In this document: piece by piece, positions 8,166 to 16,583 of the stretch
How positions within the stretch are numbered: the stretch's first letter is position 1
How the letters are laid out: the number at the start of each line of letters is the position of its first letter
Source of the DNA: Celeribacter marinus
Lineage (GTDB): Bacteria > Pseudomonadota > Alphaproteobacteria > Rhodobacterales > Rhodobacteraceae
Direction: 5' to 3'
Assembly: GCF_001308265.1 (NCBI RefSeq)
Contig: NZ_CP012023.1
Coordinates: forward strand, 1,688,932 to 1,752,931
DNA: 64,000 nt
Translations under genes and position numbers: made by a program
Notes under the pieces: generated by a model
What the model was told of the DNA's origin: nothing
What the model saw: only the letters and a program-made list of their open reading frames with translations
Database searches by the model: none

Positions 8166-9554
8166 TTAAAACTGAATATTTTGACCCAGTGCGGCCATTT
8201 CATCACCCTGCGCGAGACAAATGCGCTCACGCGGCCATGTCAGCTCTACAATTGCCCCCGATTTTCGACCCGTGTGAAGGTGTTGATCATACCGCCCCGA
8301 CCCGTTTGCAAAGGAAATATCGGCACCCGTGCGTTCCAAAAGCGTTTTAGCGATAAACAGGCCAAGCCCCATACCGTCATACTCGGGTCGCGTGGCTTGC
8401 GTGCGCTCCTGTCTACGCCGCCCGACAAATGGCTCCCCGATGCGCCCAAGCACGGATGTTGGAAATCCTTGTCCGTCATCGATAATGCGGATGGTCACAA
8501 CCTTGTCGGTCCACATCACATCGACCCAAACCGTGGTCGCGGCGAAATCGACCGCGTTTTGCACCAAATTGCGCAGACCGTGTATAATCTCGGGTTGCCG
8601 AAAACAATGAGGCTGCTGGCCGTCCATGCCCTGTGGTAACTCGATAACAACCGACTTTCCGCGTGCCATGTGCGGTGATGCCGCCTCCTCGATCACGGCC
8701 TGAAGGGGGGCACTGCGCATGTGCAAATCATCTTTTCCTGCCTGCCCCATAGATCGCAAAATGTCACGGCACCGGTCCGCCTGTTCTCGGATGAGGAGCG
8801 CATCGTCGCGCAGATCACCCTGCTCCAACTCGTCCGCAAGTTCGGTACTCACGAGTTTGATTGTCGCCAGTGGCGTGCCAAGCTCATGGGCCGCGGCGGC
8901 GACAACGCCGCCAAGATCAGTAAGCTTTTGCTCTCTGGTCAGCGCCATTTGAGTGGCCAATAAAGCCTCGGACATTGATTGAGTTTCGGATGTGACACGC
9001 CATGAAAACAGACCCAAAAACAGCACACCAATGAGGATCGCCGCCCAATGACCAAACACAAAGATGTTGGGCAACAACAACTGTGATCCATCCGGAAGGA
9101 TCAAGGGGTGGTGAAATACCCCGATAAAAGTCACGAAAATAATTGCGGCGGTGCCGGTCAAAATGGCTGACATGGGCCGTAGTGCGGTTGCAGAAATCGA
9201 TACGGGTGCGAGGATCAAAAGGGCAAAGGGATTGTTCAGACCGCCAGAAAGATACAGCAACGCAGACAACTGACCGATGTCGAACAACAACATCATAGCC
9301 GCGCCACGTTCACTCAACCGTGTTGTTTCTGGATACACAAATGTTGTGATGACGTTCACGATGATGGACGCGCCAATCGCAATGGAAAATCCGCCAAGGT
9401 CAAATTGAAAGCCAAATAATGTAGTCGCAAGAATGATCGTGGCGATCTGTCCCGTGACGGCAACCCATCGCAATGTCACCAAGGTCCGCAAGCGCACCCA
9501 GTTGGATCGCCGCTCTGACGTCATCACATTGTTGTAATCTGTTGCGATAATCAT
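8166..9554 (-). CDS. regB: Redox sensor histidine kinase RegB/PrrB
   Basis: 462 residues. Six membrane helices (about 25-185) contain the quinone-sensing GGLNNPF motif at 104-110. The H-box AAAHELGTPLATIK has phospho-acceptor His223. The redox-active cysteine follows as C262 in QADRCRDIL. The ATPase domain has an N-box (about 330) and GMGLGLFIAKTLLERTGA near 400-420. RegB phosphorylates RegA under low oxygen or a reduced quinone pool. Divergent from senC-regA, the standard arrangement. The ATG at 9554 is preceded by a GGGGC-type site. Confidence 0.96.
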   Translation of the reverse strand: MIIATDYNNVMTSERRSNWVRLRTLVTLRWVAVTGQIATIILATTLFGFQFDLGGFSIAIGASIIVNVITTFVYPETTRLSERGAAMMLLFDIGQLSALLYLSGGLNNPFALLILAPVSISATALRPMSAILTGTAAIIFVTFIGVFHHPLILPDGSQLLLPNIFVFGHWAAILIGVLFLGLFSWRVTSETQSMSEALLATQMALTREQKLTDLGGVVAAAAHELGTPLATIKLVSTELADELEQGDLRDDALLIREQADRCRDILRSMGQAGKDDLHMRSAPLQAVIEEAASPHMARGKSVVIELPQGMDGQQPHCFRQPEIIHGLRNLVQNAVDFAATTVWVDVMWTDKVVTIRIIDDGQGFPTSVLGRIGEPFVGRRRQERTQATRPEYDGMGLGLFIAKTLLERTGADISFANGSGRYDQHLHTGRKSGAIVELTWPRERICLAQGDEMAALGQNIQF

Positions 9555-9608
9555 GCTTTTAGCCCCACTGCGTCACTACAGCCCTTGCTGTCTGCATCTG
9601 ACTCTACG

Positions 9609-9625
9609 ATCAATGTCGCGTTGAT
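9609..9625. promoter_or_regulatory. Inverted repeat in the senC leader
   Basis: ATCAA-N7-TTGAT, 15-31 bp upstream of the senC start in the regB/senC divergent region. Could be an operator or a short hairpin just before the ribosome-binding site. It is not an FNR box: the half-sites are in the reverse order and the spacing differs. Confidence 0.3.
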
Positions 9626-9639
9626 TCTAGGAGAGAGAC

Positions 9640-10272
9640 ATGAACACGCGTAACATTGCCATTGGATCCGTTGTCGCGGCGGTTGCCCTTCTTGGTGCGA
9701 CATTTGTCGTGACCCAACTCGGACCAACGTCCGACGATCAGTTTGCGCAATGTCGTGCCTCAGCGGTTTCGGGTGGCGCGAGTGCAATCGGCGGCCCGTT
9801 TGAATTGGTGCGCGACGATGGTGTGACGGTGACGGATGTCGACGTATTTACAAAGCCAACACTGCTCTATTTTGGCTACACCTTTTGTCCCGATGTTTGC
9901 CCGCTTGATAACATGCGCAACGCGGATGCGCTCCGCCTTTTGGACGAGCGCGGATATGATGCGCAGGCGGCGTTCATTTCCATTGATCCAGAACGCGATA
10001 CGGTTGAAGTCGTCAGCGAGTTTTCCGATCTATTTCATGAAAACATGATCGGGCTGACAGGGTCGATGGAGCAGGTCAAGGCGGCATCGAAAGCCTACAA
10101 AACCTATTTCAAAAAACAAGACGGCGATCCCGAATACTATCTCGTAGATCACTCTACGTTTGCGTATCTGGTGTTCCCCGAAATAGGGTTTGTCGAGTTT
10201 TTCAAACGCGAAGATGAAGCGGACGAAATGGCGGACCGGGTAGCGTGCTTTATCGACGCTTGGGATAAATAG
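9640..10272 (+). CDS. senC: SCO1/SenC/PrrC family copper chaperone
   Basis: 210 residues: an N-terminal membrane anchor (about 6-26) and a periplasmic thioredoxin-like fold. The copper ligands are all present: FCPDVC (C83, C87) and H171 in LVDHSTFAY. SCO proteins deliver copper to the CuA site of cytochrome c oxidase, and PrrC also feeds into RegB signalling in Rhodobacter. Start supported by AGGAGAGAG at 9630-9638. Between divergent regB and co-oriented regA. Confidence 0.95.
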   Translation: MNTRNIAIGSVVAAVALLGATFVVTQLGPTSDDQFAQCRASAVSGGASAIGGPFELVRDDGVTVTDVDVFTKPTLLYFGYTFCPDVCPLDNMRNADALRLLDERGYDAQAAFISIDPERDTVEVVSEFSDLFHENMIGLTGSMEQVKAASKAYKTYFKKQDGDPEYYLVDHSTFAYLVFPEIGFVEFFKREDEADEMADRVACFIDAWDK

Positions 10273-10288
10273 GCTCTATTGGTGTATT

Positions 10289-10329
10289 TGACGTATGTCA
10301 TTTGACCTTAGTCTGCGATCCCCTATGTT
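10289..10329 (+). promoter_or_regulatory. Putative regA promoter with palindromic operator
   Basis: TTGACC at 10302-10307 and TATGTT at 10324-10329 with 16-bp spacing make a sigma70-type promoter 60 bp before regA. The palindrome TGAC-GTAT-GTCA (10289-10300) overlaps a second one, GTCA-TT-TGAC (10297-10306), at the -35 element. This gives regA its own regulated promoter besides readthrough from senC. The bound factor is unknown. Confidence 0.45.
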
Positions 10330-10388
10330 ATGCTGACGATTGAATGCGTTCGGGATTGCCGGATTGTGTTTATGGTGGAGGACTTTAA

Positions 10389-10943
10389 ATGACCGACAAT
10401 GCCAAACTCGATCTCGGTGAGGATAAATCACTGCTCCTCGTGGATGATGACGAGCCATTTTTGCGCCGCCTTGCACGGGCGATGGAAAAGCGTGGTTTCG
10501 AAGTTGAAACGGCGGATTCAGTCGCGGCAGGTAAGGCAATTTCAACGGCTCGCCCGCCAGCATATGCAGTGATCGATCTGCGCCTTGCAGATGGAAACGG
10601 CCTGGATGTTGTCGAAGTGCTTCGCGAAAAACGCCCGGACAGCCGCATTGTCGTGCTCACAGGTTACGGTGCCATTGCTACGGCGGTCGCTGCGGTAAAA
10701 ATCGGTGCAACAGATTACCTGTCCAAACCCGCGGACGCCAATGACGTCACCAACGCGCTTTTGGCCACAGGCGATGCGCTTCCACCCCCTCCAGAAAACC
10801 CAATGTCAGCGGACCGTGTACGTTGGGAGCATATTCAACGCGTCTATGAGTTGTGCGACCGCAACGTATCGGAGACTGCGCGCCGCCTCAACATGCACCG
10901 CCGCACATTGCAGCGCATTTTGGCAAAACGATCGCCGCGCTAG
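10389..10943 (+). CDS. regA: Redox response regulator RegA/PrrA
   Basis: 184 residues. A receiver domain (about 13-130) has acidic pocket D19/D20, phospho-acceptor D63 in VIDLRLADG, T in VLTGYG and K in YLSKPAD. A proline linker PPPPENP follows, then a Fis-like helix-turn-helix (RNVSETARRLNMHRRTLQRILAKRSPR). The C-terminal DNA-recognition helix is nearly invariant in this family. Global regulator of photosynthesis, respiration and nitrogen or hydrogen genes in purple bacteria; the target set here is unknown. GGAGG precedes the ATG. Confidence 0.97.
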   Translation: MTDNAKLDLGEDKSLLLVDDDEPFLRRLARAMEKRGFEVETADSVAAGKAISTARPPAYAVIDLRLADGNGLDVVEVLREKRPDSRIVVLTGYGAIATAVAAVKIGATDYLSKPADANDVTNALLATGDALPPPPENPMSADRVRWEHIQRVYELCDRNVSETARRLNMHRRTLQRILAKRSPR

Positions 10944-11037
10944 GGGCTGTCTCACTTTCGCATTTGTTAAACAGCACGCCATATTCGTGTGAATGTATTT
11001 AAACCCCGCGCCGCAAAGACGTATAAAACATTAATGT

Positions 11038-11628
11038 TTAAAGCCGCGCCATCAGGTCCGAATACCGCGTGGTAAAGGCGTTTCGCGTCTCAACTGGCGG
11101 GCGCAAAATGATACTCAGCCCCGCAATAATTTCAGGATCGGGCTTGCCGAATAACTTATCGCTTTCCGCGATGGAAAATCCCGCGATCTGAACCGCCTCC
11201 AACCATGCCGAAATGCGGTCTGCTTTCTTGATCTTCTTCTTGATCGCCTGCGGCACCTTGGCAGGCAAGCCAAAGCGGATATGAATAGCCGCCGCAAGAC
11301 GATCATCCAGTGCGCTGTACCCATCCCCAACCGCCGCTTTTACAGGGGAAATCATGTCACCGATGACGTATTCAGGGGCATCATGCAAAAGAGCCGCCAA
11401 TTGCCATTTGATCGGTTCGTTCGGATAAAGACGGCGAAAAAGCGCCTCGACCAGAATGGAATGTTCGGCCACAGAATAGGCAAAATCGCCGTGCGTTTGA
11501 CCATTCCAACGGGCCACAAACGCAAGCCCGTGTGCGATATCCTCGATTTCGATGTCCATCGGGGTCGGGTCCAAAAGGTCAAGCCTCCGTCCCGAAAGCA
11601 TCCGTTGCCATGCGCGTGCTTGTGCCAT
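11038..11628 (-). CDS. HD-domain phosphohydrolase (YfbR-like nucleotidase)
   Basis: 196 residues from the ATG at 11628, chosen because AAGGCG lies 8 bp upstream; two in-frame starts further out lack such a site. The HD metal centre is visible: H in SVAEHSILVEAL, LLHDAPEYVIGDM (His-Asp pair) and a later ALDDRLAAAIHIRFG helix. Related YfbR proteins are 5'-deoxynucleotidases, and the substrate here is inferred. Its stop lies within an AT-rich palindrome at 11027-11040, convergent with regA. Confidence 0.85.
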   Translation of the reverse strand: MAQARAWQRMLSGRRLDLLDPTPMDIEIEDIAHGLAFVARWNGQTHGDFAYSVAEHSILVEALFRRLYPNEPIKWQLAALLHDAPEYVIGDMISPVKAAVGDGYSALDDRLAAAIHIRFGLPAKVPQAIKKKIKKADRISAWLEAVQIAGFSIAESDKLFGKPDPEIIAGLSIILRPPVETRNAFTTRYSDLMARL

Positions 11629-11774
11629 GTGGATTCGCCTTAAATTCACTTTTATCGGGCTATGCATACCAAGAAATGATGCGCGCTTAACCCCAAATAA
11701 ATCCACCTGCGTTGTAAGGACGTAATTGCAATGCTATGAGCACGCAAAACCAGACACACGCAGGAGCCGCATCA

Positions 11775-13166
11775 ATGGCCAACGATTACATCGTAAAAGA
11801 CATTTCTCTGGCCGCTTTCGGTCGCAAAGAACTCGACATCGCAGAAACCGAAATGCCGGGCCTCATGTCGCTGCGCGAGGAATTCGGAACAAGTAAACCG
11901 CTTACAGGGTCGCGCATTGTGGGCAGCCTGCACATGACGATCCAGACCGCTGTTTTGATCGAAACACTCGTGGCGCTTGGTGCTGATGTGCGCTGGGCTT
12001 CGTGCAACATTTTCTCGACACAAGATCACGCAGCGGCCGCGATTGCCGAAGCCGGCATTCCGGTATTTGCCATCAAAGGTCAGTCGCTCGAGGAGCATTG
12101 GGATTACCTTGATCGCTCGTTCCAGTTTGAAGATGGCCCGAACCTGATCCTTGACGATGGCGGCGATGCCACGCTGTACATTTTGCTAGGTGCGCGTGTT
12201 GAGGCGGGTGAAACAGAACTCCTCGCAGTCCCGACCTCGGAAGAAGAAGTCGCTGTTTTTGCTCAAATTAAAAAGCGTATGGCGCAATCTCCAGGCTGGT
12301 TCACCAAGATGCGTGGCCAGATTGTCGGCGTGTCCGAGGAAACCACTACAGGCGTTCACCGTCTGTATGATCTGGTGAAAAAGGGTCAATTGCCCTTCCC
12401 CGCGATCAACGTGAACGACTCGGTGACCAAGTCGAAGTTCGACAACAAATACGGCTGCAAAGAAAGCCTCGTGGACGGCATCCGCCGCGCCACCGACACG
12501 ATGATGGCCGGCAAAGTGGCGGTTGTGTGCGGCTATGGCGATGTGGGCAAAGGCTCCGCGGCATCCTTGCGCGGCGCAGGTGCACGGGTAAAAGTGACCG
12601 AGGTCGATCCCATCTGTGCGCTTCAGGCCGCGATGGACGGGTTTGAGGTTGTGACGCTAGAAGATGTCGCGGACACCGCAGACATTTTCATCACCACCAC
12701 GGGCAACAAGGACGTGATCCGTATCGAACATATGCGCGCGATGAAAGACATGGCGATTGTCGGCAACATCGGTCACTTCGATAACGAAATCCAAGTGGCC
12801 TCGCTGCGCAATCACAAATGGACGAATATCAAAGACCAAGTCGACATGATCGAAATGCCCTCTGGTGCACGCTTGATTTTGCTGTCTGAGGGGCGCCTTT
12901 TGAACCTCGGCAACGCGACGGGCCACCCGTCCTTTGTGATGTCCGCGTCCTTTACCAATCAGGTATTGGCGCAAATGGAATTGTGGACCAATGGCGATGC
13001 TTACGCCAATGACGTCTACATCCTGCCAAAGCATCTCGATGAAAAAGTCGCCAGATTGCACCTTGCTCGTATTGGTGTGAAACTTTCCGAGCTTTCAAAA
13101 GAACAGGCGGATTATATCGGCGTGACAGTTGAGGGGCCATTTAAGCCCGAGCACTATCGCTACTAA
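11775..13166 (+). CDS. ahcY: S-adenosylhomocysteine hydrolase
   Basis: 463 residues from the ATG at 11775, which has AGGAG 8 bp upstream; an in-frame ATG at 11736 lacks one. Hydrolyses S-adenosylhomocysteine to adenosine and homocysteine in the methyl cycle, using bound NAD. The Rossmann motif [18 protein letters not shown] (about 251-268), the catalytic Lys/Asp region ([16 protein letters not shown]) and the C-terminal KPEHYRY tail that closes the NAD site are all intact. Single-gene unit with a strong terminator after it. Confidence 0.98.
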   Translation: MANDYIVKDISLAAFGRKELDIAETEMPGLMSLREEFGTSKPLTGSRIVGSLHMTIQTAVLIETLVALGADVRWASCNIFSTQDHAAAAIAEAGIPVFAIKGQSLEEHWDYLDRSFQFEDGPNLILDDGGDATLYILLGARVEAGETELLAVPTSEEEVAVFAQIKKRMAQSPGWFTKMRGQIVGVSEETTTGVHRLYDLVKKGQLPFPAINVNDSVTKSKFDNKYGCKESLVDGIRRATDTMMAGKVAVVCGYGDVGKGSAASLRGAGARVKVTEVDPICALQAAMDGFEVVTLEDVADTADIFITTTGNKDVIRIEHMRAMKDMAIVGNIGHFDNEIQVASLRNHKWTNIKDQVDMIEMPSGARLILLSEGRLLNLGNATGHPSFVMSASFTNQVLAQMELWTNGDAYANDVYILPKHLDEKVARLHLARIGVKLSELSKEQADYIGVTVEGPFKPEHYRY

Positions 13167-13191
13167 AGTGCGCCCAACCATGTGACTTTTT

Positions 13192-13219
13192 GCGGCCGTC
13201 CGTTTGGGCGGCCGCTTTT
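13192..13219 (+). terminator. Intrinsic terminator of ahcY
   Basis: GCGGCCG (13192-13198) pairs with CGGCCGC (13209-13215). The stem extends three more pairs to a GTTT loop and is followed by TTTT. It lies 25 bp after the ahcY stop. Confidence 0.85.
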
Positions 13220-13333
13220 CATTTATCTCAAAAAACCCTTTGTTTCCCGCTTTTCAGCGTCTAACCTTTTGTACGAACCGCTGTTGCGGTTCGTGTACAT
13301 GGATGTTGATCCAAAATTTGGTGGGAGAAGACT

Positions 13334-13675
13334 ATGGGAAAACGTGATGATCTAATCGCGAAATACGCGGATGATCTAAAGAACAAATGCGGCATGACCC
13401 CCGACATGGACCTTTTAACGAAAGTAACCATCGGTTGTGGCCCTGCGATTTATAATGCCGATGCGTCGACGGTTGCAGGATCTCAAGCCAGCGAACTTGA
13501 GACCATAAAAAACAATTTCTTGATCAAAAAACTGGGGCTATCTGCAAGCGCGGACCTGTCTGGCGCAATTGATTCAGTAATCGAAACCTACGGAAAATCG
13601 GAGCGCAATAAATATCGCGCGGTGGTCTATTATATGCTGACAAAGCATTTCGGAAAAGAAGCCATCTACGGCTAA
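13334..13675 (+). CDS. DUF2853 family protein
   Basis: 113 residues, all-helical, soluble, no signal peptide. The sequence MGKRDDLIAKYADDLK and the end YYMLTKHFGKEAIYG match my recollection of the DUF2853 family, small proteins of unknown function common in alphaproteobacteria. GGGAG precedes the ATG. Alone between two terminators, so monocistronic. Confidence 0.75.
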   Translation: MGKRDDLIAKYADDLKNKCGMTPDMDLLTKVTIGCGPAIYNADASTVAGSQASELETIKNNFLIKKLGLSASADLSGAIDSVIETYGKSERNKYRAVVYYMLTKHFGKEAIYG

Positions 13676-13698
13676 CCCCACCAGTTCGACGAACAAAC

Positions 13699-13729
13699 AA
13701 GGCCGCAACCATACCGCGTTGCGGCCTTT
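13699..13729. terminator. Terminator after the DUF2853 gene
   Basis: AAGGCCGCAAC (13699-13709) pairs perfectly with GTTGCGGCCTT (13718-13728) around an 8-base loop. The T-run is only three bases, and the A/T flanks let the hairpin act in either direction. Confidence 0.65.
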
Positions 13730-13837
13730 GTCTATGGCTAAGGGCCCAAATGTTAAAAGGGTGTTTCAAACTAAGGCCGCTTTTGAATGAAAAGCCAATT
13801 ACTTGCGCGTTGATCGAACTGGCGCGAATAGGTAATG

Positions 13838-13946
13838 TCTAACTACGGACCAGGATGGACCGGACCTTATATTCGAACACGTGTGTGCTTAGGGAGCACG
13901 TGGGGTGGTGGAGGGTTCCGGGGGGTCGGGACCCTCCAATTTTTTT
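13838..13946 (+). ncRNA. Candidate small RNA (or leader ending in a strong terminator)
   Basis: This gap between the DUF2853 gene and the EVE gene (13730-14065) ends a rightward transcript that no known gene explains. TTGCGC (13803-13808) and GAATAG (13826-13831), 17 bp apart, could be a promoter. Downstream come a hairpin with CACGTG arms (13878-13883, 13897-13902) and a textbook terminator. A 37-codon frame starts at 13835 and ends inside the T-run, but it has no convincing ribosome-binding site. Bases 13949-14065 show nothing else. Confidence 0.35.
13910..13946 (+). terminator. Strong intrinsic terminator
   Basis: A 10-bp stem (13910-13919 with 13928-13937, one G-T pair), loop GGGGGGTC, then AA and seven Ts. 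Oriented rightward, 235 bp beyond the previous terminator, so it ends a separate transcript. Confidence 0.85.
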
Positions 13947-14065
13947 AACACGATGAAACCCGTTAAAAAGACTTGGTCGCGCATTAAAATTCAAATCACG
14001 GTTGTTGGCGAGGCCGACAATACCGATCGATGGCCTCACCAAGATGGGTCAACTCAGGCCGATGT

Positions 14066-14485
14066 TCACGGCGCGGTATTGCCCAATTCACAAACGATTT
14101 CCCATTCTTCTTTCGAAACCGGCTGTACGGAAAGACGCGAATTGTTGACCAAGACCATTTCAGCCAAACGCGGATCGTCTTTGCACATGGCGAGTGTAAC
14201 GGGAGATATGAACGGTCGCACGGCCTTGATATCGACGCACTCCCAGCGCGGGTCGTCGATCGAGCTATCCGGATGTGCCTCGGCACAAACCGTTACAATT
14301 CCAACAACCTCTTTTTCGGCGCGAGAGTGATAGAAAAAGCCAAGATCGCCAATCTGCATTTGGCGCATGTTGTTGCGTGCTTGGTAATTGCGCACGCCGT
14401 CCCATTGCTCGCCCTCATCGCCTTTTGCCACTTGTTGGTCCCATGACCAAACGTCTGATTCAGACTTGAACAACCAATAGTTCAT
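14066..14485 (-). CDS. EVE-domain protein
   Basis: 139 residues covering a full EVE domain: MNYWLFKSESDVWSW at the start, WDGVRNYQARNNM near 35-48 and GDLGFFYHS near 53-62. EVE domains have a PUA-like fold and bind modified bases in nucleic acids; the ligand here is unknown. The start at 14485 overlaps the YciI-family stop (ATGA) and has AAAGGTGAT upstream. In-frame extension to 14617 runs through the neighbour and was rejected. Confidence 0.9.
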   Translation of the reverse strand: MNYWLFKSESDVWSWDQQVAKGDEGEQWDGVRNYQARNNMRQMQIGDLGFFYHSRAEKEVVGIVTVCAEAHPDSSIDDPRWECVDIKAVRPFISPVTLAMCKDDPRLAEMVLVNNSRLSVQPVSKEEWEIVCELGNTAP

Positions 14486-14757
14486 GCGCCGATCACCTTT
14501 TTCCATACTTGAATAGAGACACTCTCGAAGAGGCCCGCCTTGGCATAGGGGTCGTTGGACGCCCATGCCTGAGCCGCGTCCATGGTGTCGACATTTAAAA
14601 TGACGAGCGATCCACACATCTCTCCCGCCTCATCCAAAAATGGACCCGCTTGGTCAACGACGCCACTGTCGTCAATGTAGGATAGATGGGCATCCCGATT
14701 GGCTTTACGAATGGGAAGGGCGCCAGATTTGTCTTTGCAAAACAGAGCGAATTTCAT
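14482..14757 (-). CDS. YciI family protein
   Basis: 91 residues, ferredoxin-like YCII domain. The N-terminal strand MKFALFCKDKSG, the conserved His in ANRDAHLSYIDD, and the GPFLDEAGEMCGSLVILN and NDPYAKAGLFESVSI segments are all present. The His and Asp residues match the proposed active site of the family; substrate unknown. It is 3 bp after gpsA and coupled to the EVE gene. Confidence 0.9.
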   Translation of the reverse strand: MKFALFCKDKSGALPIRKANRDAHLSYIDDSGVVDQAGPFLDEAGEMCGSLVILNVDTMDAAQAWASNDPYAKAGLFESVSIQVWKKVIGA

Positions 14758-14760
14758 GAT

Positions 14761-15726
14761 TTATTCCTTTTTGAGCGGTCTTGCGAGAAGGGATTGGAGA
14801 GCTTCGGACACAGAGGTGTTGCCCGTTGAAATATCGCATACAGCGTGCGAGATTGGCATGTCGAGGCCTGTTTCTTTCGCTATCTCTACAACGGCTTGAG
14901 CAGTTGCTACACCCTCTACGGTGACGGATTTATCAAAGGCTTCCGCACGACCTAATGCGGCGCCAAATTGAAAGTTCCGTGACTGGTTGGATGTGCATGT
15001 AAGGGCCAGATCGCCAAAGCCGGATAGCCCCATCATCGTTTGAGTCTGCGCACCGAAGTGATTGGAAAACCGCAACATCTCGGCAAGGCCGCGTGTCATG
15101 AGGGCGGCGCGCGCACTTTCGCCCAATCCACTTCCGATACAGGCGCCCGCAGCGATGGCGATCACATTTTTCAACGCCCCGCCAAGCTCGGCACCAATCA
15201 CATCGCCACTCAGGTATAGGCGCAACATCGGCTTGGACAATTGATGTTGAAGCGCAAGCCCGACACTCTCATCTGCGCACGCGAGCGTGAGCGCAGTGGG
15301 CAATCCTTGCGCAATATCGGTGGCAAAACTCGGACCCGTAAGGACGGCTGCAATCGCGTCAGGTTTAGCGTTTGAAATTAGCTTTGACGGTCCCTGATGG
15401 GTTTTTAAATCGATGCCCTTACAGCACGCAATGACGGGCCTCCCCGCCAAAGGATCGTCAATTTGGTCCAGCATATTGTGAAGCGTTTGCATTGGCGTTG
15501 CGATTATAATCGGACCCGTTTTTCTAATGTCTGAAAGGTCTGACGTCACATTGATTTCATCGGGCAATTTCACATTCGGGAGGCGGGGATTTATGCGAGA
15601 GGCCCGCATCGCCGCCATTGCACCCACATCTCGCCCCCATAAGGACACGCGCGTACCGTCCCGCGACATCGCAACAGCTAGGGCCGTGCCAAATGCGCCC
15701 GCGCCAATGACCACAAGTTCGCTCAT
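14761..15726 (-). CDS. gpsA: Glycerol-3-phosphate dehydrogenase [NAD(P)+]
   Basis: 321 residues. Reduces dihydroxyacetone phosphate to sn-glycerol-3-phosphate for phospholipid synthesis. The N-terminal dinucleotide fold has VIGAGAFGTALA (5-16). The catalytic lysine lies in GGALKNVIAIAAG (about 182-194), and the C-terminal helical domain includes GLSGFGDLALTC. First gene of a leftward unit with YciI and EVE. Diverges from hemD with only a short gap. Confidence 0.97.
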   Translation of the reverse strand: MSELVVIGAGAFGTALAVAMSRDGTRVSLWGRDVGAMAAMRASRINPRLPNVKLPDEINVTSDLSDIRKTGPIIIATPMQTLHNMLDQIDDPLAGRPVIACCKGIDLKTHQGPSKLISNAKPDAIAAVLTGPSFATDIAQGLPTALTLACADESVGLALQHQLSKPMLRLYLSGDVIGAELGGALKNVIAIAAGACIGSGLGESARAALMTRGLAEMLRFSNHFGAQTQTMMGLSGFGDLALTCTSNQSRNFQFGAALGRAEAFDKSVTVEGVATAQAVVEIAKETGLDMPISHAVCDISTGNTSVSEALQSLLARPLKKE

Positions 15727-15763
15727 GCAACGCCACCTTTCGCAATGGTTGTCTCAACTAGAT

Positions 15764-16498
15764 ATGGGAGGTATCATTGTCACCATACCCTTACAATCTT
15801 TGGACACGCTTTTGAAGCCCACTGTACTTTTGACACGTCCGCGCGAAGATGCGGAAAAACTGGCGCAACGGCTATCATCGCAACTCTTAGTGGCGCAGTG
15901 CATTATCGCGCCCGTAATGACGATTGTGGGCCTTGCCCCTCAATTCGACGGCTCCACGTACAAGGGTGTCATTTTGACGTCTCGCCATTCGGTTGCTTGT
16001 GCCGCGCAGTTTTTCCCCACACTCACCGCGTATTGTGTTGGGGATGCCACCAAATTGGCGGCACAGGCTGCGGGTTTAAACGCAGTGTCGGCGCATGGGG
16101 CGTCTGAGGATTTGATCGAGGTTCTCAAACGCGAGAATATCAGCCCTCTTATTCATCTGCACGGCGCCCATACGGCGGGTGATGTCGAAATCCGTCTGAA
16201 CGATGCCGGTATTCAGGTGCGATCTTTTGCTGTGTATGATCAAGAGGAGGTCAATTGGTCACAGGGCACCCACGCACAGATCCTTGCGGCTCGTCATCTG
16301 ATTGTCCCCTTATACTCGCCCCGATCCGCCGCCTTGGTCGGTGCCCGTCTGGCAAAGTCTAACGCTAACATAACGATTATTGCCATATCAGAGGCAACGG
16401 CGCATGCGTGGACGGGTGCTAAGCCAACCCTTACAATTCTGGCCGAACACCCCGATGGTGCAAGCATGCAAAAGGCAATTGCATCGCAGTTGGCGTGA
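15764..16498 (+). CDS. hemD: Uroporphyrinogen-III synthase HemD
   Basis: About 244 residues; the start is uncertain. The ATG at 15764 has no clear ribosome-binding site, and the recognisable domain begins at PTVLLTRPREDA about 19 residues in. Converts hydroxymethylbilane to uroporphyrinogen III, the branch point to haem and corrins. Sequence is weakly conserved as usual; VILTSRHSV, the threonine-bearing centre and LIVPLYSPRSAALV fit the family. Followed by the mitofilin-like gene and hemY, an alphaproteobacterial arrangement. hemC is not in the window. Confidence 0.88.
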   Translation: MGGIIVTIPLQSLDTLLKPTVLLTRPREDAEKLAQRLSSQLLVAQCIIAPVMTIVGLAPQFDGSTYKGVILTSRHSVACAAQFFPTLTAYCVGDATKLAAQAAGLNAVSAHGASEDLIEVLKRENISPLIHLHGAHTAGDVEIRLNDAGIQVRSFAVYDQEEVNWSQGTHAQILAARHLIVPLYSPRSAALVGARLAKSNANITIIAISEATAHAWTGAKPTLTILAEHPDGASMQKAIASQLA

Positions 16499-16583
16499 AC
16501 AAGCCTTGAGGCGGGGAGTGAGACTGACTAGGCTATATTCTGTGATTACAAAGATTTTGGTTAGGATTCGAAAGGTTTAAACG

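Noticed and set aside
9609..9625. FNR/anaerobox upstream of senC
   Set aside because: The half-sites are ATCAA then TTGAT with 7 bp between; an FNR site needs TTGAT-N4-ATCAA.
11640..11774. SAM or SAH riboswitch upstream of ahcY
   Set aside because: I could not find the paired helices or conserved cores of these riboswitches in the 135-bp leader.
13905..14330. 141-codon rightward frame over the terminator and EVE gene
   Set aside because: Runs through the intrinsic terminator and antisense to the EVE gene; low-complexity start.
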